DNA of 64,000 nucleotides, from contig JALMGJ010000006.1 of assembly GCA_023362775.1 (NCBI GenBank), forward strand, positions 16,824,001 through 16,888,000, read 5' to 3'. The notes beneath the pieces are model-generated. The model was not told where the DNA came from, made no database searches, and worked only from the letters and a program-made list of their open reading frames with translations. Below are positions 54,089-64,000 of this stretch, piece by piece (position 1 is the stretch's first letter; each line of letters starts with the position of its first letter). The position numbers and the translations under genes were made by a program. The DNA comes from Charina bottae. Lineage: Eukaryota > Chordata > Lepidosauria > Squamata > Charinaidae.

Positions 54089-56198
54089 CTGGATGAGGAT
54101 GAAAGAGAAGAATAATTTAATTACAGAGCAGAACACAGAGCTATGCTTTAATTAGTGCCTCATGAAGAAAAAATGTGTTGTCCTTTCTTCATCTATTGCT
54201 GTTTAAAGTTTTTAATAGCTTGAATTATGGTATATTGCCAGTACTATGGCATTCTGTTTGGATCTTGGTCTGTGTTGCCAAAAATCGTACTTCTGAACTA
54301 AGTTATAAGGTTTGATTCAGGACAACACACGTACAGCAGGGTTAAGAGTCAGATTGGGATAGGAATAATTATCAGATATTTACTTTGTACTGTAACTCAG
54401 AATACCTTTTATAAAACAGTTGTTTTTAATGTTTAAGTATATAATTTTAAAAAGAGTCTGAAGCAAAGGAGGATAAGTCATCAACAAAACAGGTTTTCAG
54501 CCATTTTCCAAACTATTTCAAACGTGCAAACCCACCAAAATGTCCAACTTGATCTGGCATGTGCATTACATAAATATACTGAGAATTTGCCCTTTATTTG
54601 AATGGGTATGAAGGAAGAGTGAATGGGCTGAGAGGGAAGGGAAGGTTTAAGAAAGCTGTGATTTGAAGGAGTTGCTGGCAATCCTAAAAAAGAACAAGAT
54701 GAAAAGCTTACATAACAAAAGACAATGTTTGCAATGATAAAAAGGTGTGAAAAGATGCAGATACATCAATGATTTTGATGTAAACTAAATTTAGCTAAAT
54801 TTCCTTTGCTTTTTCGTATTTTATATGCTTAATTTCTTTGGCTTAAAACTTCTAACTCCTTTCCTGTACTTTGCTTAACTTTCCTTAGCCCAAACAGGAA
54901 TAGTGTATATGTACTTATGATTATAGTAAGGATAAAAATCTTACAGTGATTTATTGGCATCCTAAGGGACAATTCCATTGACTTAGTATAAAATGATATA
55001 TTTGTATTAGAACATTAAACAAAGGAGACTTTGGAAGAAAAAGAGAAGACATGGAAATGTTTAAGATTATGTTAGGGAAAGTTTTTAGTTTACTCTGAAA
55101 ACTGGACTGTAGTAAAATGATGAATTCTTAATCTATGGTCTTATGAAGCAAACTGAAATGTTCTGAGTTTTCACACTTTGTATGTACCATCATTGCTGAC
55201 ATTGCAAAAGTAGTTTTTAGATAGAAAATGCATTGTAGGCAGCTCATTGCTGGCAAAAACTCCCATATAATATGGCCTGTCATCCACTTTTTGCAAACCC
55301 ATATTTGGAATTCAAACTACTTTCAATAATGGCCACAATATTAATATCAGCCGTATGTGTACATCTGATTAAATATGTAGGTTCATGTGATCCAAATGGT
55401 GGATTTTCCAGCTTCTGGAATCATCCCTAGCTTTAGGAAGTGTTCATTCATGTGTTCACTGAATGCCTTGAGAGAACAGCTGGGCTATTTCTGCTGGATG
55501 CACCCTCGTCTCCAATATTCAACAAAATTCAGAGAGGGTTCCCACATTCATCCACCTGCATACATAAACTCTTTCCTTGAGTTATCATCAAATGTGGCAC
55601 AAGGCCCCAAATCACATTCAAGCAATGTTTGGGGCTACTTTTGCAGAGCACTACAGTGACATTGAACACATTAGTAGAAAAGTTGAATGCCATTAGTTAA
55701 TCCAGAGTTTTCCAAACTGTGTGTCGGGATACGTTAGTGTGTCGGCTGCAGTGTCTGGGTGTGTCCCGGCTGCTGCTGCCTCCGAGCCCTGCCAGGATTC
55801 CGTGCAGCTCCTAGTGCCTGCCTTGTGCCTCGCTGCCTCCAAACCTGCCCTGCCAGGATTCCGCGTAGGTCCTAGTGCCTGCCTTGTGCCCTGCTGTAAG
55901 AGTGTGTCGTGAAATGATGCATGTCTAAACAGTGTGTCACCAAAATGAAAAGTTTGGAAAGCTCTGAGTTAATCCCTGAGTATATATTATGAACTAAAGT
56001 GCCCAGTAGCTTTCTCAAGTTTAATCAGGTCAGTTACTTTAATATTTCTGTGATAATTCTTATGATAATTCTAGAAAAATGTAGAGCCCAGGCAGTTTTT
56101 CTTTTCCTTTCCCCCCAAACTCTTTCAAACATTTCTATTGGATTGTCAATGTTTCGACAATCAGCGAAGAAGTGAGGAACAGGTCCCGTGGCATTTAC
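54089..56198. other. Intron between exons 25 and 26
   Basis: About 2.1 kb. The only named content is the hAT element at 55703-55966. The rest is AT-rich and unremarkable. Confidence 0.7.
55703..55966. mobile_element. Non-autonomous hAT, GCTTTCCAAA family
   Basis: A 264-bp element with ends CAGAGTTTTCCAAACTGTG / AGTTTGGAAAGCTCTG and a perfect 8-bp TSD AGTTAATC (55695-55702 and 55967-55974). The core is less GC-rich than in the sibling copies and contains a tandem CTGCCAGGATTCCG duplication. Confidence 0.9.
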
Positions 56199-56306
56199 CT
56201 TGAACAACTGAACTCCAATGCAGGCAAACATGAACTGCAACAAGGTGGTCACGATCACGATGTTCCCTATGGTTCGGATAGCTACGAATACACATTGAAC
56301 CACATG
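56199..56306 (-). CDS. CACNA1C: CACNA1C exon 25: IIIS4-S5 linker and IIIS5
   Basis: This 108-bp exon lies between a TTATTTGCAG acceptor and a GTAAAT donor. It encodes [19 protein letters not shown], then [17 protein letters not shown]. This is the cytoplasmic S4-S5 coupling helix followed by S5, which lines the pore. The Thr and Gln of the TTLLQ stretch are the IIIS5 residues known from L-type channels to contribute to dihydropyridine binding, so the L-type drug site is kept here. Confidence 0.95.
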
Positions 56307-56466
56307 CTGCAAATAAACATCAGAAATAAAAATTGAATGGTTTAAGTACTAATGTTCTTATCTCTTAGCCATCTTATACATCTATGCAGTGCCTCTTAGA
56401 AGGGAAAAATCCACAGGCTATATAAACTGTGCTCTTGTAAACAGAAAGGAGTAACAGCATCATTGA

Positions 56467-56540
56467 ACTGCCCAGAGTTCTCCTTGTGGAGAAGATGGGC
56501 GGTAATATAAATCCAATAAATAATAAATAAATAAATAATC
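56467..56540 (+). repeat. CR1/L3-like LINE 3' tail with (AATA)n
   Basis: CTGCCCAGAGTTCTCCTTGT and AGATGGGCGGTAATATAAAT followed by AATAAATAAATAAAT. Only the tail is present. Confidence 0.65.
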
Positions 56541-56678
56541 ATTAAGATACAAATATTGCACAATAGATAAGACCGTCTACTTTTCTTAAATCTATCAGCT
56601 TTTTACTATTTGTATCCACAGTGAAAAGGCTAAACAAGGTAGTGATTTTTTTTGGGAAGAGGATCTATACCTTAAATG

Positions 56679-56950
56679 CAGGGCTTTCCAAAGTGCCGCT
56701 GCTGGCGACACACCCGGCGGCGGCGACACGTGCGCGCACGGCGGCGGCGCGGGGGGGCGTGCGGTGGTGCGCGCACGCACGATGGCGGCGCGGGAGGGGC
56801 GTGCGGCGGCGCGGGGGGCGTGCGGCGGCGCGCGCGTTCATGGCGGCCGCCGTGCACGCGCGCGCTGCCGCTTCCGGGTGGTGTGGCGACACACCACGCT
56901 GTGTGTGGCGACACACTTTTGTGTCGCGACACACAGTTTGGAAAGCTCTG
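56679..56950. mobile_element. Non-autonomous hAT, GCTTTCCAAA family, CpG-rich core
   Basis: A 272-bp element with ends CAGGGCTTTCCAAAGTG / CAGTTTGGAAAGCTCTG and a perfect 8-bp TSD CTTAAATG (56671-56678 and 56951-56958). The core is made of GGCGGC, GCGCGC and CGCACG blocks and is a short CpG island in an AT-rich intron. Reading frames on both strands are compositional. Confidence 0.9.
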
Positions 56951-57503
56951 CTTAAATGGGTATGCTGCCTTTGTTTAGATGACAAATGGCCACCCATAAA
57001 CTGCACTGGGCCCCATAATGATTTTGGAATGGGCCAGTACCATTTCTCCCATCATGTAACGTGGCCATGCCCACTCTATACTTCGCTCAGAATTGCCTTC
57101 CACATGGATATATACAGTAGATCACTGTAACACAGAGAACTTTCCTGCCCTAGATCATATCGTTGGGCATTTGCAAGTCAAATAATGTAATAGCCAATTC
57201 ACAAGGCTCTGCACAGTCCAGCATTATCACAGAAAAAAAATTTTTGACCCTACTTTTTGCCATAAAAATGAATGGTAATCATTTATATACAGGATATGGA
57301 GAGAAGTAAAATGGTGCACTTGTGGAAAAAAATCACCCACTGTTAACAAGGAATCCTGCCTATCTGAGCAAAGCAGATGCATTGAATTACTGCCTTTATA
57401 CTCCTTGCCCAGCATTGAAGGAGAACCCAAGCGGATTCATTCAGAGAAGCAGCATAAAGCAAGTCAGCATCTAATCTTTAATGGACTGATAACAGTTTAC
57501 TAC

Positions 57504-57591
57504 CTTTAGACCCTTTGCTCTGTTGATTGCCCGCAGTGGTCTGAGGACTCTCAAAACTCGTAAAATCTTCACTACATTGATTGCGCTAGAC
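57504..57591 (-). CDS. CACNA1C: CACNA1C exon 24: IIIS4 voltage sensor
   Basis: This 88-bp exon has acceptor CTTCTCTAG and donor GTAGTA. It begins with the G that completes the split Gln codon of the previous exon and encodes [20 protein letters not shown], then AINRAKGLK. The regularly spaced Lys/Arg residues (K, R, R, R, R, then the S4-S5 linker) are the S4 gating charges of domain III. All expected charges are present and the frame is open. The donor GTAGTA is weaker than the GTAAGT consensus. Confidence 0.95.
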
Positions 57592-58384
57592 CTAGAGAAG
57601 AACAACATTGGGAGATCAGGATTTAGTATCATTCTAGGTGTTATCCAGGAGCTGAAAATTATGTGGTTAAATAGATGTTGTGACCAAGCACAGAAAGCCA
57701 ACATTATACTATGAGTTTTCCAGTTCTTATGCTTTCAGATAAAGTTTGCAAGGCCTATGAAAGAAGATTTGTAAGAGATCTATACGTCTTTCCCTGGAAC
57801 ATTTCCACTGAGTTGTCTGAAACTGTAATATAAAGCTTGCAACATGTGTTGGCGTCTTTAAATTGGTTAAACTATATTTAATTTTTCATAGGAAAATTTT
57901 TCACTCATCTAGAATTTCTTCAACTTAATCATTTATATATAATTTTATTGTAATACAGTACCTTATTAATAAAAAGTGTATTGGCCTGGCAGCAGAGACT
58001 TTATTCCTTTTGCCACTGCATGCCCGTGTTAGCCATTGAGGTTTTTTTTAAAGTATGTATATTCTTTTAAATGTATACTTGAATTCTGTACATGAAGTCT
58101 TTCTACCACATTATATTACAGGTTAGATTCCGCATACTAAGTCTCTAAAGGGGAGGAAGCTGTTAGGGACAGCTGTATTAAGCTGTATAAAAAATATCAT
58201 ACTGACCAAGAGGGAAGAATGACAAGTCAAGCTGCCAAATGCACAGCAGACACAATACAAAAACAGTGCCACGTGGCAGTCATCACAAGGCACTTTAAGA
58301 TAAGGACTCTCAGAAGCATTTTACCAAATTGCTAATTCAGAGAAGGTCAATTCTCCAGTTATTTATTCCCTGAAAGACATATTC

Positions 58385-58433
58385 AACCGCCCAGAGTCCC
58401 CTTTGGGGGAGATGGGGCGGTGATAAAAATTGA

Positions 58434-58501
<68 letters not shown>

Positions 58502-58656
58502 AGGAAAGAAAAGGAAAGAAATGAAAGAAAGAAAAAGAAAAAGAAAAAGAAAAAGAAAAAGAAAAAGAAAAAGAAAAAGAAAAAGAAAAAGAAAAAGAAA
58601 AAGAAAAAGAAAAAGAAAAAGAAAGAAAAAGAAAGAAAGAAAGAAAGAAAGAAAGA
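58385..58656 (+). repeat. CR1/L3-like LINE 3' tail with long (GAAA)n/(GAAAAA)n
   Basis: ACCGCCCAGAGTCCCCTTTG and GGGGGAGATGGGGCGGTGAT lead directly into about 225 bp of purine repeat: GAAA units, then GAAAAA units, then GAAA again. Apparent poly-Phe and poly-Lys frames are due to this repeat. Confidence 0.85.
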
Positions 58657-59000
58657 ATAAATATTCAGCCTACAACGTGGCTCTGTCAAACACAAAATAC
58701 TCTAAATCCCAGCACAGTTGGAACTCCATTCTTGCTGCCCTGCTCCAAATATGCTCAGAACAACCTGAAGAGCTAGACTAATGTGCTGAAGAAGCCTGCT
58801 TTGGGGGCTGTGCATTCTTTGAAAAAGGTTGAGCTCCGCAGACCTTGCACAAGCAGGGACACAGCACCTTTCTGACATTCACTGCAGCTGTGTGAACTTG
58901 AAAAAAAGTTGTGCTAGCTTTATGAGTCACATTAGCTATGAGTCATTAACTGACGTTTTTGGTTTCACTATAAACCATACTTTGTTGTTTATTCGTTCAG

Positions 59001-60717
59001 TCACTTCCGACTCTTCGTGACTTCATGGACCAGCCCACGCCAGAGCTTCCTGTCGGCCGTCGCCATCCCCAGCTCCCCCATGGTTGAGTCTGTCACCTCC
59101 AGAATATCGTCCATCCATCTTGCCCTTGGTCGGCCCCTCTTCCTTTTGCCTTCCACTTTCCCTAGCATCAGCTTCTTCTCCAGGGTATCCTGTCTTCTCA
59201 TTATGTGGCCAAAGTACTTCAGTTTTGCCTTTAATATCATTCCAAGTGAGCAGTCTGGCTTTATTTCCTGGAGTATGGACTGGTTTGATCTTCTTGCAGT
59301 CCAAGGCACTCTCAGAATTTTCCTCCAACACCACAGTTCAAAAGCATCTATCTTCCTTCGCTCAGCCTTCCTTATGGTCCAGCTGTCACAGCCATAGGTT
59401 ACTGCAGGGAATACCATTGCTTTAACTATGCGGACCTTTGTTGTCAGTGTGATGTCTCTGCTCTTAACTATTTTATCAAGATTTGCCATTGCTCTCCTCC
59501 CAAGAAGTAGACGTCTTCTGATTTCCTGGCTGCAGTCAGCATCTGCAGTAATCTTTGCGCCTAGAAATACAAAGTCTGTTACTGCCTCCACTTTTTCTCC
59601 CTCTATTTGCCAGTTATCAATCAAGCTGGTTGCCATAATCTTGGTTTTTTTGAGGTTTAACTGCAACCCAACTTTTGCACTTTCTTCTTTCACCTTCGTC
59701 ATAAGGCTCCTCAACTCCTCCTCGCTTTCAGCCATCAAAGTGGTATCATCTGCATATCTAAGATTGCTAATGTTCCTTCCAGCGATTTTAACTCCAGCCT
59801 TGGATTCATCAAGCCCAGCACGTCGCATGATGTGTTCTGCATACAGGTTGAATAGGTAGGGTGAGAGTATACAGCCCTGCCGTACTCCTTTCCCAATCTT
59901 AAACCATTCCATTGTTCCGTGCTCTGTTCTTACCGTTGCTACTTGGTCAGGAGATTCCTCAGGAGGCAGACAAGATGACTTGGTATCCCCATACCACCAA
60001 GAACTTGCCACAATTTGTTATGATCCACACAGTCAAAGGCTTTAGAATAGTCAATAAAACAAAAATAGATGTTTTTCTGAAACTCCCTGGCTTTCTCCAT
60101 TATCCAGAGGATATTGGCAATTTGGTCTCTAGTTCCTCTGCCTTTTCTAAACCCAGCTTGTACATCTGGCAATTCTCGCTCCATGAATTGCTGGAGTCTA
60201 CCTTGCAAGATCTTGAGCATTACCTTACTGGCATGTGAAATAAGTGCCACTGTTCAATAGTTTGAACATTCTTTAGTGCTTCCCTTTTTTGGTATGGGGA
60301 TACTGTATAAGTTGATTTTTTCCAATCTGATGGCCATTCTTGTGTTTTCCAAATTTGCTGGCATATGGCATGCATCACCTTGACAGCATCATCTTGCAAG
60401 ATTTTAAACAGTTCAGCTGGGATACCGTCGTCTCCTGCTGCCTTGTTATTAGCAATGCTTCTTAAGGCCCATTCAACCACACTCTTCAGGATGTCTGGCT
60501 CTAACTCACTGACCACACCGTCAAAGCTATCTCCAATATTATTATCCTTCCTATACAGATCTTCTGTATATTCTTGCCACCTTTTCTTGATCTCTTCTGC
60601 TTCTGTTAGGTCCTTACCATCTTTGTTTTTGATCATACTCATTTTTGCCTGGAATTTACCTCCGATGTTTCTAATTTTCTGGAAGAGGTATCTTGTCCTT
60701 CTTCCACTTCCGCACAT
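59001..60717 (-). pseudogene. BovB reverse transcriptase part, frameshifted
   Basis: Three overlapping frames make up the RT. 60717-60220 has NNKAAGDDGIPAELFK (fingers). 60250-59939 has PDVQAGFRKGRGTRDQI and FCFIDYSKAFDCVDHNKLW with the first catalytic Asp. 60011-59001 has GVRQGCILSPYLFNLYAEHI and NLRYADDTTLMAESEEEL with the catalytic YADD intact, then the RRSNQSIL C-terminal region. Frameshifts and at least one stop separate them, so no complete protein is made. Confidence 0.88.
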
Positions 60718-60843
60718 TGCTTGTTTAAAAATAATTCCTTATCTCTTCTGGCTAACCTCTGGAATTTTGCATTTAATTGGGCATATCTCCCCCTATCACT
60801 GTTGCCTTTTGCTTTCCTTCTTTCTTGGGCTACTTCCAGTGTC

Positions 60844-62004
60844 TCAGCAGACAGCGATCTTGCCTTCTTGGGTTTTCTTTTTCTTTGGGATGTTTTTTGT
60901 TGCCGCCTCCTGAACAATGTTGCGAACTTCTGTCCATAGTTCTTCCGGGACCCTATCTACTAAATCTAGTCCCTGAAATCTATTCTTCACCTCCACTGCA
61001 TATTCCTTAGGAATATTAGTGAGCTTATATCTAACTGATCTGTGGGTCTTCCCTATTCTCTTTAGTCTGATTCTAAATTTTGCAATAAGAAGTTCGTGAT
61101 CTGAACTACAGTCAGCTCCAGGTCTTGTTTTTACCGACTGTATAGAGGTCCGCCACCTTTGGCTGCAAAGGATGTAGTCAATCTGATTTCGGTGTCGACC
61201 ATCTGGTGAAGTCCATGTATAAAGTCGTCTTTTAGGTTGTTGGAAGAGAGTGTTTGTTATGGACAGTGAGTTGTCTTGGCAAAATTCTATCAGCCTATGT
61301 CCTGCTTCATTTTGTTCTCCCAGACCATGCTTGCCTGTAATTCCAGGTGTCGTCTGACTACCCACCTTAGCATTCCAGTCTCCTGTAATGAAAATAACAT
61401 CTCTTTTTGGTGTATTATCCAGTAGGTGCTGCAGATCCTCATAGAACTGATCTACTTCTGCTTCTTCAGCATCTGTGGTTGGGGCGTATATTTGGATCAC
61501 TATGATGTTAAATGGCTTACCCTGAATTCGAATTGAGATCACTCTATCGTTTTTTGGATTGTATCCAAGCACTGCTTTAGCCACTTTATTATTAATTATG
61601 AAGGCTACTCCATTTCTTCTGTGGTCCTCTTGTCCACAGTAGTAGATCTGGTGTTCATCTGATGTGAAGTGGCCCATTCCAGTCCATTTCAGTTCACTGA
61701 CACCTAAAATGTCTATGTTTAATCTTGACATCTCACCAATAACCACATCCAATTTGCCCTGGCTCATAGATCTTACATTCCAGGTTCCTATGGTGTGTTG
61801 ATCTTTAGAACATTGGATTCGTCGTTCACCACCAGCAGTGTCGGCCGCTATCTGTCCTTTCGGCTTTGAGCTAGCTGCGTCATCACATCTGGGGCTAGTT
61901 GAACGTATCCTCTGTTCCTCCCCAGTAGCATTTTGACCATCTTCCGACCTGGGAGTCCCATCTTCCGATGGTATACCGACATATCTCTGGTTGTACTGAT
62001 CCAT
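60844..62004 (-). pseudogene. BovB endonuclease part of the ORF
   Basis: A 386-codon open frame. After a Ser/Asp-rich leader it enters the endonuclease at TIGTWNVRSMSQGKLD, followed by DILGVSELKWTG, IQIYAPT, FITGDWNAKVG, the NQIDYIL segment and SSDHELLIAKF. These hold the expected acidic and His catalytic residues of AP endonucleases. The frame leaves the BovB protein in a lysine-rich run (KKKKTQEG) where an A-tract length change has shifted it. Confidence 0.88.
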
Positions 62005-62319
62005 TTAGTTTTCACGGCAAGAATACTGGGGTGGGTTGCCATTACCTTCCCCAGGGATCGTATTTAGTCTGACCTCTCTGCCACGACCTTCCCGTCTTGG
62101 GTGTCCCTTCACGGTTTAGTTCATGGTTTCATTGAGGTGCTCAAGCTCCAGCACCACGACAAGGTAACGATCTCCTTTGCTAGAGATAAACCATACTACC
62201 TGCTCTTAATTAGGAATCCATGTTTCCCAATCTGCTTATATTCTTTTTATCTTCCATGCTCATACTTCCATACGCTTTCTGCCTACTTGGCAAAACACTC
62301 TAGCCGCACAATCTTCTCT

Positions 62320-62398
62320 GTGACAGGAAGCTCTGGCGTGGGCTGGCCCATGAAGTCACGAAGAGTCGGAAGCGACTGAATGAATAAACAACAAAAAA
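62320..62398 (+). mobile_element. BovB 3' end fragment
   Basis: Plus-strand copy of the last codons (W.GLAHEVTKSRKRLNE) and 3' end AATGAATAAACAACAAAAAA of the same BovB family as 58982-62185. Borders are approximate; no TSD seen. Confidence 0.7.
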
Positions 62399-62446
62399 TG
62401 TCTGCCTGGCACAATGCTGACCAAATAATTCACTTCTCTCAACGTT

Positions 62447-62549
62447 TGTTGTTGTTCCGTTGTTTAGTCCTGTCCGACTCTTCGTGACCTCATGGACCAT
62501 AACACGCCAGGCCTTCCTGTCCTCCAGTGTCTCCCGGAGTTTACTCAAA
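62447..62549 (-). mobile_element. BovB/RTE 3' fragment, 5'-truncated
   Basis: A 103-bp minus-oriented insertion with a perfect 12-bp TSD TCTCTCAACGTT (62435-62446 and 62550-62561). The text GTCCGACTCTTCGTGACCTC is the RTE 3' end, from a subfamily distinct from the neighbouring BovB. Confidence 0.85.
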
Positions 62550-63417
62550 TCTCTCAACGTTATGATCATGTAATACCCTCTTTCAATTCCTACACTGACT
62601 TCCTACTCAGACCACACTCCTTTGTTCTAGCCTTCAGAGTATTTCATAACTCGGTCTTGCATTTCTTATCTATCTACACTAATGTCCTGATATTGCCCTG
62701 CTTATACTTGATTCTCCTCAGCTTTATATCAATCTCAGCCACACAAAAATCTCCTATTTCACACTACTCAGTGCTTTTGCATTGCTGCTCTGTGTGTTTG
62801 GAAATGTTTTACAGAATACCTGTGCAATACTTCTTTTGTTTCCTTCAAATCTATTCTCAAACCCCATGATGCTTTAGGTCCAGCCTCCTAATTTTTATTG
62901 AGACCAAGTCTTCAACCTACGCCAGATGCATAATACTGAAACAAACAATATTGTTTCTTTTTTCTTTTTTGCTTCTACTGCCATTATCTCCCTCCTTTGT
63001 GTCTTCTATAATGTTATAATGTATATAATTCACTGCACTTTGGCTCATGGTTTTGTCCTTGGACAATTTAAAATCCAGTATCTGCACGTCTGAACTAAAA
63101 ACAGCAGCTTGTGGCTTCTTAATTATTCTTCATTCAAGTATGCAAAGACCCAACCATTTTCAAATGAGAATGAAAATCAGACATGTAAAAATAGTTATGT
63201 GGAAGATTCAGAAATTAAAAACCAGGCTATAAAAACCCATCTGTTTACTTTAACTTCTTGCAGGAGTTTGCACCAAGAGAAAGGACCATGCAGGAAGAAG
63301 ACAAATTGACTATAAATAAACAGTTCTTAGTTGAATGTAGCTCAGCATGAGCAAAGGATGTTCTTATACAGAAAAAAATGAAGGAAGGAAAAAAAACAAC
63401 AGTAGATGCAATTTCAG

Positions 63418-63486
63418 CAGCGTTTCTCAACCATGGCAGCTTGAAGATGTGTGGACTTCAACTCCCAGAATTCCCCAGCCAGCAAA
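63418..63486. mobile_element. Half of a palindromic hAT-like MITE
   Basis: CAGCGTTTCTCAACCATGGC through CTTCAACTCCCAGAATTCC and CCAGCCAGC matches the left half of the elements at 20004 and 35068; the right half is missing. Confidence 0.65.
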
Positions 63487-63757
63487 ACTGCCAGTTCAGA
63501 CGTGCAGATACTGGATTTTAAATTGTCATAAATTTTAAATTGTCATTCTAAGCTGTCATAAGAAAAACTTACGTGTTAGAGGGAGATATACAGTACAATA
63601 CTGTATACTGTTATGGCACTTGACACAGTCCAAGGGCAAAACCATGAGCCAAAGTATTGCAGTTTGTACTGCAGATAGGCCTGCCTTCCCTTGATCCATC
63701 ACTCTTCCTTACTCTCCATGTACATGGGATTCTTTCCAAGTGGAAATAGCTTACTCA

Positions 63758-63865
<108 letters not shown>

Positions 63866-64000
63866 CTATAGGCAATCACATGAAGATTTGACTGTTAGCA
63901 AATGCCAAGGATTTTCAGAGCAAGCAAAGGGAGGGTAGTGCAGAAAAGCTCTATACATTTTAGCATAAAGTTTCACAGGAAGAAGGCAAAGAAGAGTAAA
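63866..64000. other. Intron upstream of exon 23 (partial)
   Basis: The last 135 bp are intronic on the transcribed strand, including the acceptor side of exon 23. Nothing else seen. Confidence 0.7.

Larger units (their letters stand above)
58982..62185 (-). mobile_element. BovB (RTE clade) LINE, near full length
   Basis: A 3204-bp insertion flanked by a perfect 12-bp TSD ATAAACCATACT (58970-58981 and 62186-62197). The minus strand encodes an AP endonuclease (60844-62004) and a reverse transcriptase whose frame is cut by at least four frameshifts (about 60880, 60705, 60285 and 59950). Length, endonuclease-RT order and the C-terminal RRSNQSILQEI and LKYFGHIMRR motifs identify BovB. The intact TSD and long frames suggest a fairly young copy. 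It is not autonomous because of the frame breaks. BovB is known to have moved horizontally between squamates and mammals. Confidence 0.92.

Noticed and set aside
56621..57130. 169-codon ORF and companions rich in Arg and Ala
   Set aside because: Caused by the CpG-rich core of the hAT element at 56679-56950; frames on both strands are open for compositional reasons.
58363..58695. 110-codon poly-Phe ORF and opposite poly-Lys/Arg ORFs
   Set aside because: Produced by the (GAAA)n/(GAAAAA)n microsatellite.
59017..60938. Plus-strand ORFs of 108-182 codons
   Set aside because: Antisense shadows of the BovB reverse transcriptase on the minus strand.

Overview
This window is vertebrate genomic DNA, most likely from a squamate reptile (a snake fits best). 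The host gene is CACNA1C, the pore-forming alpha-1C subunit of the Cav1.2 L-type calcium channel. It lies on the minus strand, and the window holds only its middle. I place eleven exons, corresponding to exons 23 to 32 of the human numbering, from 63865 (domain III S2-S3) down to 19036 (domain IV S3). They cover IIIS3, the IIIS4 voltage sensor, IIIS5, the domain III pore with its selectivity-filter glutamate, IIIS6, the III-IV linker, IVS1, IVS2 and the two mutually exclusive IVS3 exons (31 and 32). All have consensus GT-AG borders and matching phases. The gene continues beyond both ends of the window. No other host gene was found.

Layout by position: 1-19035 is intron after exon 32, AT-rich, with a few old repeats. 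19036-19759 is the exon 32/31 pair, surrounded by pyrimidine-rich tracts on the transcribed strand. 19760-50589 is one intron of about 31 kb packed with transposons. 50590-57591 is a cluster of eight exons. 57592-63758 is an intron holding a near full-length BovB LINE. 63759-63865 is the most upstream exon.

The accessory content is a dense record of mobile elements: BovB (RTE), CR1/L2/L3-like and L1 LINEs, Sauria-type tRNA-derived SINEs, a decayed Ty1/copia retrotransposon, a solo LTR, Penelope-like elements (PLEs) carrying hammerhead-ribozyme-like motifs, several non-autonomous hAT families with 8-bp target-site duplications (TSDs), and TA-flanked mariner-like MITEs. Many insertions keep exact TSDs, so their order can be read. 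At 26.6-31.9 kb a copia element was hit by a hAT element, whose left TSD was then split by a foldback DNA transposon. A PLE lies next to (possibly inside) the copia LTR and itself contains a solo LTR. At 33.1-33.4 kb one PLE sits inside another.

The squamate call rests on the co-occurrence of Sauria-type SINE, BovB, PLE and LINE 3' tails that run into microsatellites. The species cannot be read from the sequence alone. The items most worth follow-up are the hammerhead-like motifs in the PLE ends, the copia element in a vertebrate, and the polypyrimidine context of the mutually exclusive calcium-channel exons.
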